Positions 1-6,205 of a stretch of DNA of 64,000 bases are shown here, piece by piece. Source of the stretch: JBFMHP01 sp040752855 (GTDB lineage Bacteria > Pseudomonadota > Gammaproteobacteria > RBG-16-57-12). Position 1 is the first letter of the stretch; each line of letters starts with the position of its first letter. The stretch is from contig JBFMHP010000037.1 in NCBI GenBank assembly GCA_040752855.1, forward strand, positions 24,480-88,479, given 5' to 3'. The position numbers and the translations under genes are program-made. A model generated the notes under the pieces. It was given only the letters and a program-made list of their open reading frames with translations, was not told the origin of the DNA and made no database searches.

Positions 1-57
1 GTCCGGCAGTTCAGCCAAGCGATTTTCGTCGAGGTAGACCAGGCAGAGATATTTCAT
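1..57 (-). CDS. YCII/DGPF-domain protein, N-terminal fragment at window edge
   Basis: Only the first 19 codons lie in the window; the ATG is at 55-57 and the frame runs off the left edge. The visible N-terminus MKYLCLVYLDENRLAEL is the opening strand seen in other YCII/DGPF proteins here (starts at 2410, 4047 and 11429). It begins 13 bases after the stop of the VOC gene on the same strand, so the two are probably cotranscribed. The DGPF motif itself is outside the window, so the family call rests on the N-terminus only. Confidence 0.6.
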   Translation of the reverse strand, partial: MKYLCLVYLDENRLAELPD

Positions 58-70
58 GGTAGTGCGGCTC

Positions 71-448
71 TCACTGCATTGAATGCAGACCAATCATATT
101 GCCCTCCGTGTCGGTCACCAACGCGATAAAGCCGTATTGCCCGATGGAGAATTTTTCCTTAAAGATGCGACCGCCGCTGGCTGCGGCTTTTTTCGCTTCT
201 GTCGCACAATCATCACAGGAAAAGTAAACCAGGGTACTGTTACCGCCCGAAGGGCATCCGTCCATCTTGACGAGCGAGCCCGTCGCACCCATTCCGTTCT
301 CTTGCATGGGAAAGCTCCACATTTCTAAACCAGGAGTCGGAGCCTCCAACTTTGTCAGCCGAACATTGAGCACGGACTCGTAGAATGCTTTGGCGCGCTT
401 CATGTCTTGGACGTAAATCTCAAACCAGATGACGGGGTTGTTTTTCAT
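71..448 (-). CDS. VOC family (glyoxalase/bleomycin-resistance fold) protein
   Basis: A 125-residue single-domain protein of the vicinal oxygen chelate superfamily. The N-terminus (MKNNPVIWFEIYVQDMKRAK) has the first beta-alpha unit of a VOC module, with 'KAFYESVLNV' as the typical helix, and the C-terminus ends in 'GFIALVTDTEGNMIGLHS', the second module with its metal-site acidic/His positions. Substrate is unknown; VOC proteins of this size act as dimers in detoxification or drug binding. No ECF42-type promoter is visible directly upstream, so it is probably expressed by read-through from the promoter at 716-744. An AAGGAGA Shine-Dalgarno lies just before the ATG. Confidence 0.85.
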   Translation of the reverse strand: MKNNPVIWFEIYVQDMKRAKAFYESVLNVRLTKLEAPTPGLEMWSFPMQENGMGATGSLVKMDGCPSGGNSTLVYFSCDDCATEAKKAAASGGRIFKEKFSIGQYGFIALVTDTEGNMIGLHSMQ

Positions 449-486
449 GAGAAGTCTCCTTTGCGGAAGTAGTGTGTCTGAGCGAC

Positions 487-681
487 TCAGCCTGCAGTGT
501 ACGGAGTATCAAATCGAGCGTCTGCGCGTCGTCGGCAATCATATTTCAACGCTTTCATACCGTGCCCCGGGGATCTTCGCGGCCACCTCGATGGCCTCTC
601 GTTCAGGTCGCAGGCCTCGATCACGCAATAACCTCCGCACTGCTCCTTGGTCTCGGCGCAGTTCAGGCAGAGATATGTCAT
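487..681 (-). pseudogene. YCII/DGPF-domain gene, internally deleted and frameshifted
   Basis: The N-terminus MTYLCLNCAETKEQCGGYCV joins the first strand of a YCII protein directly to the segment that normally follows the DGPF motif. The closest relative is the intact gene at 3670-4047, where about 60 codons separate its N-terminal 'CAET' from its later 'FAETKEQ'. Both places share the bases gc(a/c)ga(g/a)acc, so a microhomology deletion explains the join. After 'DLNE' a 2-base insertion shifts the frame; the shifted frame continues AIEVAAKIPGARYESVEI and then hits a further loss of 4 bases. The ECF42-type promoter in front of it is intact. Confidence 0.75.
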
Positions 682-715
682 AGGTTTTCCTTTCGAAGTC
701 CGGTTGCCATGCCGT

Positions 716-744
716 TAGTCGGTCGAGTCGGCGTCAAGTCGACA
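716..744 (-). promoter_or_regulatory. ECF42-type promoter (copy 1)
   Basis: On the minus strand TGTCGA (739-744) and CGACTA (716-721) are separated by exactly 17 bases. The -10 element is 35 bases upstream of the start at 681. The same pair with the same spacing occurs at four other places in the window, always before a DGPF, SRPBCC or PhnB-like gene. Published ECF42 promoters have a TGTCGA -35 element and a CGA-containing -10 element. Confidence 0.75.
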
Positions 745-786
745 ACGGGAACGATCTGTTGTTTGAACGCCACCACGTGCCGTTCA

Positions 787-1233
787 TTACTGCGGAATCT
801 CTGCCTCGACAAGTTTCGCAAGTAGCATGAGCGATTCTTGCCATCCGAGATAGCACGCCTCGACGGGAATGGCATCGGGTATTCCTTCCTGCATGACGTT
901 CAACTCCGTTCCGCAGGAAACCTGCTTCAAGGATATGATCGTCTGCATCTCTCCTGGCAAGCTCGGATCATCGAATTTGTCCGTGTAGCGAATGCGCTCG
1001 TAGGGCACCAGCTCAAGATATTCTCCGCCGAAAGAATGGCGCTGACCCGTGGTGAAATTCGTGAACGACATCTTGTAGCTGCCGCCCACTTTGGCATCCA
1101 TATGGTGGACCTTGCCGGAAAAGCCATTCGGAGGCAGCCATTTGGCCATGGCCTCGGCATTGAGGAACGCGCGATAGATTTTCTCGGGCGGGGCGCGCAG
1201 CACCCGGTGAAGTCGGACAGTGTTCGTGGACAT
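787..1233 (-). CDS. SRPBCC/AHSA1 domain protein
   Basis: A 148-residue START/Bet v1-like ligand-binding domain of the AHSA1 (activator of Hsp90 ATPase) group. It shows 'HRVLRAPPEKIYRAFLNAEA' near residue 7, 'WLPPNGFSGKVHHMDAKVGG' and the C-terminal 'GWQESLMLLAKLVEAEI' helix typical of these proteins. The ATG at 1231-1233 is preceded by AAGGAGAG; an upstream in-frame extension exists but would include the promoter and is rejected. The ECF42-type promoter at 1282-1310 drives it. Homologous domains commonly accompany DGPF proteins; the ligand is unknown. Confidence 0.85.
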   Translation of the reverse strand: MSTNTVRLHRVLRAPPEKIYRAFLNAEAMAKWLPPNGFSGKVHHMDAKVGGSYKMSFTNFTTGQRHSFGGEYLELVPYERIRYTDKFDDPSLPGEMQTIISLKQVSCGTELNVMQEGIPDAIPVEACYLGWQESLMLLAKLVEAEIPQ

Positions 1234-1281
1234 GATCTCTCCTTTAGATACGTGGTGTGTTCTTAAAGACGACTGCCTCAC

Positions 1282-1310
1282 TAGTCGAACGAGGGACTGT
1301 GAAATCGACG
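1282..1310 (-). promoter_or_regulatory. ECF42-type promoter (copy 2)
   Basis: CGTCGA (1305-1310) and CGACTA (1282-1287) on the minus strand are 17 bases apart, 49 bases upstream of the SRPBCC start. One base of the -35 element differs from the TGTCGA of copies 1, 4 and 5. Confidence 0.7.
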
Positions 1311-1334
1311 GGCCAAAGAGAAATTTCCTCGCCG

Positions 1335-1568
1335 GATTGATCTCCATCTCCTCCGTTAAAGTCATAAGGTCACGGTCACCGGAGTGATGGACCTTGTATC
1401 CCTGCCGTTCAGGTTCACTCAAATTCGACTCCTGCGGTCACTGCCAGCCACTCCAAAAACGCTCGCGCCACCCTCCGGCTCCAACGGCACTCGTAAAGCC
1501 CGTAGAGCTTACCGGCAGCCAAGCGTCTGTGGGTCGCGACTGTTCCATCCTCATCTCTCGCCGCCCAA
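1335..1568. other. Intergenic stretch without a recognised gene
   Basis: About 230 bases between the SRPBCC promoter and the stop of the YCII gene ending at 1569. Short open frames occur on both strands but none has a ribosome-binding site or a recognisable family signature. I see no hairpin terminator or repeat here. Confidence 0.5.
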
Positions 1569-1985
1569 CTATTTTTTTACTGCCACCTCCAGCTTGCGAA
1601 AGCGCTCGACCGCCTCGCTTTGACCGAAGTCTTCCAGCTCGAACAATTGACGCACCTCGATCTCGCCTTGCTTGCCGTCGACCGCGGGATTGGGAAAGCG
1701 TTTGGTCCATTCGATCGCCTCTTCGCGCGATTTCACCTCGATGAGCGTGTAACCGGCGATGAGCTCCTTGGTCTCGGCAAAGGGTCCGTCGACAAAGGTG
1801 CGCTTGTCGCCGGAATATTTGATGCGCCAGCCTTTGGCGCTCGGTTGCAGCCCGGAGGCATCGCGCAGCACGCCGGCCTTGGCCAACTCCTCGTGATACT
1901 TCGCCATCTCGGCGATGAGCTTCTCGCTCGGCATGACGCCAGCTTCGGAATCTCTAGTGGCTTTGACGATGATCATGAATCGCAT
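1569..1985 (-). CDS. YCII/DGPF-domain protein
   Basis: A 138-residue YCII-like protein (Pfam YCII fold, dimeric alpha/beta barrel). The DGPF signature is complete: 'VDGPFAETKELIAGYTLIEV' near residues 66-85. The N-terminus MRFMIIVKATRDSEAG and mid-region 'GVLRDASGLQPSAKGWRI' match the longer subgroup often encoded beside ECF42 sigma factors. It starts 32 bases after the stop of the gene at 2018-2410, suggesting one transcript. The C-terminus carries an extra helical tail (FELEDFGQSEAVERFRKLEV). Biochemical function of DGPF proteins is not established. Confidence 0.88.
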   Translation of the reverse strand: MRFMIIVKATRDSEAGVMPSEKLIAEMAKYHEELAKAGVLRDASGLQPSAKGWRIKYSGDKRTFVDGPFAETKELIAGYTLIEVKSREEAIEWTKRFPNPAVDGKQGEIEVRQLFELEDFGQSEAVERFRKLEVAVKK

Positions 1986-2017
1986 CGTAGTTTCTCCTCA
2001 GTGTTGCTTGCGGCGTC

Positions 2018-2410
2018 TCAGCGGATTACGGCGCGGCGCTGTTCGCTTCCTCGCATCATTTCGCTGAGGTCGGCGGCCGGTCGAATTTCAAACGGACCGG
2101 CCTTTACGCCTGGGTGTTTCGACATCAGTTCTATGGCGTGCTGGAGATTGTCCGCCTCGAGAATCAGGATGCCGCCGAGCTGTTCCTTGGTTTCGGCATA
2201 CGGCCCATCGGTAACCGACACCTTGCCATTCTTCCAGCGCAGGGTTGCGGCGCGCTCGGGGCTGTCCAGCGCCTCGCCGCCGGCGAAGTGGCGGTTGGCT
2301 CGCAGCACGTCGTCGTAGGCGAAGCACTCGTCCATCATGGCGTGGCGCTCGTTGTCGCTTAACCCTTCCCACTGCTTGTGATCGATATATCCGAGACAGA
2401 TGAATTTCAT
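2018..2410 (-). CDS. YCII/DGPF-domain protein
   Basis: A 130-residue DGPF protein with 'VTDGPYAETKEQLGGILILE' in the central signature position. The start at 2408-2410 (MKFICLGYIDHKQWEG) is chosen because AGGAGGAACC precedes it; a longer in-frame start further upstream would run through an attC-like site. Its leader, GTTAACTGCAATCAAGAAGG, is nearly identical to that of the neighbouring gene at 2605-2946, and both leaders abut attC-like sites, so this gene looks like an integron cassette open reading frame. No ECF42 promoter is visible at its own start. Confidence 0.85.
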   Translation of the reverse strand: MKFICLGYIDHKQWEGLSDNERHAMMDECFAYDDVLRANRHFAGGEALDSPERAATLRWKNGKVSVTDGPYAETKEQLGGILILEADNLQHAIELMSKHPGVKAGPFEIRPAADLSEMMRGSEQRRAVIR

Positions 2411-2431
2411 GGTTCCTCCTTCTTGATTGCA

Positions 2432-2524
2432 GTTAACGTCTACTGAGCGACACAGGCGCATGGCGTGCATCGTGTCAGCATGAGGCACGACGACTGCTGG
2501 TGTTCGCTCTGGCGTATGGTTCGG
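2432..2524 (-). repeat. attC-like integron recombination site B
   Basis: Read on the minus strand it begins CGAACCATACGCC and ends GACGTTAAC, close to the ends of site A. GAGCGACAC (2445-2453) pairs with GTGTTCGCTC (2500-2509) leaving one unpaired base, the extrahelical-base layout typical of attC. The length of 93 bases is in the usual range. The GTTRRRY core is imperfect (GTTAACT). It separates the two DGPF genes and lies where a cassette boundary would be expected. Confidence 0.45.
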
Positions 2525-2604
2525 CTATACGTTTTCTACGTTCTGCCAACTTATCCGCCGGCAGTTTTGCCACTGCTACTCCGTTGTCTTCGTTGGGTGC
2601 TCCG

Positions 2605-2946
2605 TCAGTGGAACGGGCGCACTTCTACCGGCGCCCGACAAGCGACGGCGGCCTTGCGCCCCCACGCCAGCGCCTCGTCCAGGTCAGCGGCCTCCAACAC
2701 CCAGAAACCGCCCACGTGCTCCGCGGTCTCCAAGTAGGGTCCGTCGGTGATGACGACCTTACCGTCAGGCTGCCTCCGCAGCGACTTCGCGCTGCTTGCC
2801 GAGTGCAGGCCGCCAACGAAAATCCTGACACCCGCGGCCTTCATCTCATCATTGAGCACGTCGATATCGCGGGACATCGCTTCGTCCTCTGCGACAGACG
2901 GGTCGTAGTCGTCGGGGTGGTGAATCGCTACCCAATACTTCGCCAT
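2605..2946 (-). CDS. YCII/DGPF-domain protein
   Basis: A 113-residue YCII-like protein. The signature reads 'VITDGPYLETAEHVGGFWVL' near residues 65-84 and the C-terminus 'APVEVRPF' is the conserved last strand. Its start follows an AAGGAGAAGTC ribosome-binding site and, 15 bases further up, the end of attC-like site A, which is the short start-to-core distance normal for cassette genes. No separate promoter is visible, consistent with cassette expression from upstream. Confidence 0.85.
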   Translation of the reverse strand: MAKYWVAIHHPDDYDPSVAEDEAMSRDIDVLNDEMKAAGVRIFVGGLHSASSAKSLRRQPDGKVVITDGPYLETAEHVGGFWVLEAADLDEALAWGRKAAVACRAPVEVRPFH

Positions 2947-2966
2947 GACTTCTCCTTTTTGATTGC

Positions 2967-3031
2967 CGTTAACGTTTGAGCTCAGGCCGACGGCCCGTCA
3001 CGGCCGGTCGGCCTGCAGCGAATGGTTAGCC
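2967..3031 (-). repeat. attC-like integron recombination site A
   Basis: On the minus strand the site starts GGCTAACCATTCGC and ends AGCTCAAACGTTAACG, closely following classical 59-base elements (TAACAATTCG at one end, CTCAAGCGTTAG at the other). The inner arms CAGGCCGAC (2983-2991) and GTCGGCCTG (3007-3015) pair perfectly and extend through GGCC/GGCC with one bulged G. The core GTTRRRY is degenerate at the right end. It lies between the PhnB-like gene and the DGPF gene at 2605-2946. No integrase gene is in the window. Confidence 0.6.
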
Positions 3032-3083
3032 ACCATCTGCTTTTTTTTGAGAACCATTATTGCGGAAAGTGGCATTGCAAACA

Positions 3084-3575
3084 CTACCTGCTACTACTGA
3101 AGCGTGCCGCCTCGATTGCAGCGATGTCGATCTTTCTCATCTGCATCATTGCTTCAAACGCACGCTTGGCTGCAGCTCGATCCGGATCGGTTATAGCTTC
3201 TGTCAAAGCGACCGGCGTAATTTGCCAAGAGATGCCCCATTTGTCTTTGCACCAGCCGCAAGCACTCTCTTCACCGCCATTGCCAACGATCGCGTTCCAG
3301 TAACGATCAGTTTCCGCTTGGTCGGAGGTTGCGACCTGAAACGAGAATGCCTCACTGTGTTTGAAGGCGGGGCCGCCATTAAGCCCGAGACAGGGAATTC
3401 TCATGACTGTAAACTCGACCGTCAATACATCCCCTTGCTTCCCAGATGGAAAGTCTCCTGGTGCGTGGAATACCGCACCAACGGATGAATCGGGAAAAGT
3501 CTTCGCGTAAAACCGCGCCGCCTCTTCCGCACCACCGTCGTACCAAAGACAAATCGTATTCTTTGCTAGTTTCAT
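3084..3575 (-). CDS. PhnB-like VOC protein (3-demethylubiquinone-9 methyltransferase-like fold)
   Basis: A 163-residue member of the PhnB/'3-dmu-9_3-mt' branch of the VOC superfamily. Characteristic pieces are 'NTICLWYDGGAEEAARFY' at the start, 'FPDSSVGAVFHAPGDFPSGK', 'CLGLNGGPAFKHSEAFSFQV' and 'WGISWQITP'. The name of the family is historical; no methyltransferase motif is present. The ATG at 3573-3575 follows GGAGGTGATGCG; an upstream in-frame GTG is less well placed. Promoter copy 3 lies 47 bases upstream and attC-like site A follows the gene. Confidence 0.85.
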   Translation of the reverse strand: MKLAKNTICLWYDGGAEEAARFYAKTFPDSSVGAVFHAPGDFPSGKQGDVLTVEFTVMRIPCLGLNGGPAFKHSEAFSFQVATSDQAETDRYWNAIVGNGGEESACGWCKDKWGISWQITPVALTEAITDPDRAAAKRAFEAMMQMRKIDIAAIEAARFSSSR

Positions 3576-3621
3576 CGCATCACCTCCACGCACATGATGA
3601 ATAACAGTGTGTTATGTTCCT

Positions 3622-3650
3622 CGGTCGATTGGCAGAACGGCAAATCAACA
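3622..3650 (-). promoter_or_regulatory. ECF42-type promoter (copy 3)
   Basis: TGTTGA (3645-3650) and CGACCG (3622-3627) on the minus strand with a 17-base spacer. The -35 element differs from TGTCGA at one base and the -10 keeps CGAC. It lies upstream of the PhnB-like gene. Confidence 0.6.
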
Positions 3651-3669
3651 GCGCTCAATCCGCTACCGC

Positions 3670-4047
3670 CTATGGAACGTCAAATCCGAGCGTCTGCGTC
3701 TGCGCGTCGTCGGCAATCGGACGTATCTCGACACTGCCATACCGCGCCCCCGGGATCTTCGCGGCCACTTGGATGGCCTCGTTCAGGTCGCGCGCCTCGA
3801 TTACGTAATAACCGCCGAACTGCTCCTTGGTCTCGGCAAACGGGCCATCGGTGACTGACACCTGACCGTTACGCACGCGCACGGTGACGGCCGTATCCAC
3901 GGGCTTAAGCCGGTTGGCGCTGACGAAATGGCCGTTATGCTTGATGTCATTGGTAAATTCGGCATACTCGCGGTAATGATCCGCCGCAGCCGCCTCCGTC
4001 ATATGTTCCATAACGGTTTCTGCACAAATCAGGCAAAGGTATTTCAT
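3670..4047 (-). CDS. YCII/DGPF-domain protein
   Basis: A 125-residue DGPF protein with the full signature 'VTDGPFAETKEQFGGYYVIE' around residues 66-85 followed by 'ARDLNEAIQVAAKIPGARYG', the most canonical copy in the cluster. The start at 4045-4047 (MKYLCLICAE) is supported by AAAGGAGACGG; a longer in-frame start would overlap the promoter. It is the closest relative of the dead copy at 487-681. Promoter copy 4 is 32 bases upstream of the start. Confidence 0.9.
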   Translation of the reverse strand: MKYLCLICAETVMEHMTEAAAADHYREYAEFTNDIKHNGHFVSANRLKPVDTAVTVRVRNGQVSVTDGPFAETKEQFGGYYVIEARDLNEAIQVAAKIPGARYGSVEIRPIADDAQTQTLGFDVP

Positions 4048-4078
4048 TCCGTCTCCTTTAGCGCCTTCACGATACCCA

Positions 4079-4107
4079 TAGTCGAACGAGCAGACGCCAA
4101 ATCGACA
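4079..4107 (-). promoter_or_regulatory. ECF42-type promoter (copy 4)
   Basis: TGTCGA (4102-4107) and CGACTA (4079-4084) on the minus strand with a 17-base spacer, ahead of the DGPF gene starting at 4047. Confidence 0.75.
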
Positions 4108-4149
4108 AAGGGCCAAAACTAATTTGAGCCTGGCCCAGACCCTGGCCCC

Positions 4150-4322
4150 TTTAACCGTTGCACAAGTTCATGACGTGTCAGGGCGTAGAGCCCGTTGAAG
4201 GATTTGCGTCTGTCAGTCGGCCATAGACATGGACCCGCACCTGGCCTTCCGGAAAGAACATCAGCCGCGCACCAGGTGCAGGATCAGACCATCGCCCAGG
4301 TCAAGCTTGAGATGCCGCCCCC
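4150..4322 (-). mobile_element. IS66-family remnant (end of orfA, start of tnpB-like orfB)
   Basis: On the minus strand a short frame ends 'LKLDLGDGLILHLVRG' and its TGA overlaps an ATG (4259-4261) that opens 'MFFPEGQVRVHVYGR'. This is the start expected for IS66 accessory protein TnpB, and the TGATG overlap is the usual orfA-orfB arrangement. The frame then breaks, but the next frame reads 'RKSFNGLYALTRHELVQR', the next conserved TnpB segment, so about one codon has been lost at the junction. No terminal repeats or transposase are left. Confidence 0.6.
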
Positions 4323-4365
4323 GCAATCACTTTTGTTATAACTCACTCGAGATTCCGATTTGAGC

Positions 4366-4408
4366 AAAGCCCCGCAGAGTCTACCCGCTTGCGGGGCTTT
4401 CTTTTTTT
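4366..4408 (+). terminator. Rho-independent terminator
   Basis: AAAGCCCCGCA (4366-4376) and TGCGGGGCTTT (4390-4400) form an 11-bp stem with a 13-base loop followed by CTTTTTTT. It points rightward, yet there is no plus-strand gene just upstream. It may be left over from a lost gene, or terminate leftward transcription from the DUF2182 gene if it acts in both directions. Confidence 0.75.
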
Positions 4409-4483
4409 GGCCCGTAAATGCTGATACCGTTGTCTGCCAATCCAGTCTTCTGCCGGGCGAGGGAGTACACCATGCGGGATACA

Positions 4484-5275
4484 TCACCCGAGCCCGGCTG
4501 CTTGCGCGATCAGAAACACACCCGCCCCGACGGTGACGGCCCCGATGGCTTGCGCGACGCGCTCACCGGCCGGTGCGAGACGTTCGACGGTGATGGCTGC
4601 CATCACGACAGCCATTGCGCGCAGATCCATGACCCCGATGACCAGGAGGATCGCCGTCAGGCCGGCACAGCAGTACGCGCAGTGGAGGCCGAGGCGCAGG
4701 CCGTGTCTCCAGGCCGTGCCGGTGTCCGCCGGCAACGTACGGCCGGGGCCCGGCGCCTCCCGGCAGCAGGCAAGGTGATGTGCCTTCCACGCGGTGAACT
4801 GGAGCGCGCCGGCGATCAGGACAACCACACCAACCGCGATCGGAACGGCGCGCGCCAACGCTGGCCACTGCATCTCAGCCGCCGCCAGCGCAACACCTAG
4901 CGGAAAGGCGGCCATTCCGAACACAATCCACACGAAGAAGTACCCCACGCCTACCAGCGCGGTCAGCCGACCCAGGCGCGTCGCGCCTGTCGGGCCTACG
5001 GCCTGGCGGTAACGCCACAGCATGGGCACCAGGGACGGCAGCATCATCGCTACCATCATCGCAACCCACATGCCGAGGAACGACGCCGCGGCGCCGGGCC
5101 ACGTCTGTCCCGGCATCCGCATCCACGCCATCGACATCGTCCAGCCGCCGGGCATCGGCATCTGGCCCATCGCCGACATGGACGCGCACCAGACGATCGT
5201 CACTACCGCACTGGCGGCGAAGAGCAGCGCCGAGACGCCGAAGAAGGCTCGCTGGGAAGCTCGCTCTGAAGTCAT
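4484..5275 (-). CDS. DUF2182 integral membrane protein
   Basis: A 263-residue protein with about six hydrophobic segments. DUF2182 features include 'GMWVAMMVAMMLPSLVPMLW', 'FTAWKAHHLACCREAP' and 'GLRLGLHCAYCCAGLTAILL', whose paired cysteines and Met-rich helices led to the annotation as a predicted metal-binding membrane protein. The start MTSERASQRAFF at 5273-5275 is chosen because the longer frame upstream is a hydrophilic Arg-rich shadow of the next gene. It follows the DUF899 gene by 53 bases on the same strand. Function is unknown. Confidence 0.8.
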   Translation of the reverse strand: MTSERASQRAFFGVSALLFAASAVVTIVWCASMSAMGQMPMPGGWTMSMAWMRMPGQTWPGAAASFLGMWVAMMVAMMLPSLVPMLWRYRQAVGPTGATRLGRLTALVGVGYFFVWIVFGMAAFPLGVALAAAEMQWPALARAVPIAVGVVVLIAGALQFTAWKAHHLACCREAPGPGRTLPADTGTAWRHGLRLGLHCAYCCAGLTAILLVIGVMDLRAMAVVMAAITVERLAPAGERVAQAIGAVTVGAGVFLIAQAAGLG

Positions 5276-5328
5276 GCGACCTAAAATCTCCCGTCCCCCA
5301 GTTGCGTCAACGACACCCACGACTTCGC

Positions 5329-6114
5329 TCAGCGCTTGTCGTACTCGTCGTGGCGGCGCCACCAGACGCCCGTCTCGTTGCGTCCCTTGGGGGCGCGGTC
5401 GAGCCACGGGTACATGCCCCAGAGAACGTCCAGTCCGCGTGCATAGGTGGAATAGGTGTGGTAGACGACACCGTCCTCGAGCACGAACGCGCTCATGCCC
5501 GGCCTCTCGCGCGTGTACGTGGCTACATCGGTTCCGCTCATGGCCGCGATCTCGGCCACGGGGCCCTCGCCGCCTCTCGTTAGTGACTCTCCAATCCCGC
5601 GCACCGCCCACGCCGCCTCGCGCCGGTAGTTGTATTCGATGCCTCCCTCGCGCTGTTGCTCCTCGGTGAATCCGACACTGAAGTCGGCGTTGAAGTCGCT
5701 GCCGAACGAGGAGGCCCAGGGAAACGTCCATCCCATCCGCCGCTTATATGCCTGCAGCTTCTCGAGCGGCGCCCGCGACACCGCCCAAAGCATCACATCA
5801 TGGTTGGCTAGGTGCGCAACGAACCCGTTAAAGCCGTCCGCGATCGCCGAACAGGACGGGCAGCCGGCCGTGTAGTCGGGCCCGAACATGAAGTGATAGA
5901 CGAGGAGCTGCGAGCGCCCTCTGAAGAGAGCAGCGAGCGACGCTGCCCCCTCGTTGGTCTCGAATCGGTACGCCTTGTCGATCCGAACCCACGGCAGTTC
6001 CCGCCGCCGCCGCGCCAGCTCGTCGCTGCGCCGCGTCAGCTCCTTCTCCGCCTCGAGCAGTTCGAGCCGCGCTGCCAGCCACTGCTCACGTGTCCCGGTC
6101 ATGTGCTTCGTCAT
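5329..6114 (-). CDS. DUF899 family thioredoxin-like protein
   Basis: A 261-residue DUF899 protein. It shows 'LPWVRIDKAYRFET', 'LLVYHFMFGPDYTAGCPSCS' (the redox-like CPSC position), 'NHDVMLWAVSRAPLEKLQAY' and 'WTFPWASSFGSDFNADF', all hallmarks of the family. The ATG at 6112-6114 follows GAAGGAGAGAAGCC. It lies divergently from the TPR-type regulator at 6206, and the 91-base gap between them probably carries promoters for both. Cytoplasmic; substrate unknown. Confidence 0.85.
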   Translation of the reverse strand: MTKHMTGTREQWLAARLELLEAEKELTRRSDELARRRRELPWVRIDKAYRFETNEGAASLAALFRGRSQLLVYHFMFGPDYTAGCPSCSAIADGFNGFVAHLANHDVMLWAVSRAPLEKLQAYKRRMGWTFPWASSFGSDFNADFSVGFTEEQQREGGIEYNYRREAAWAVRGIGESLTRGGEGPVAEIAAMSGTDVATYTRERPGMSAFVLEDGVVYHTYSTYARGLDVLWGMYPWLDRAPKGRNETGVWWRRHDEYDKR

Positions 6115-6205
6115 GGCTTCTCTCCTTCCTCTGTGGTTGTTGATCATGAAATAATCCTAGTGCGAAGTATCGAACGGTGGGAGTAACAAGTGTGGCGGGA
6201 TTCCG

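Noticed and set aside
449..486. Search for an ECF42-type promoter directly before the VOC gene at 71-448
   Set aside because: No TGTCGA/CGAC pair with 17-base spacing is present; read-through is more likely.
1560..1575. GTTGGGC, matching the integron core GTTRRRY, just after the stop of the YCII gene at 1569
   Set aside because: No partner R'' box or stem arms nearby, so a chance match.
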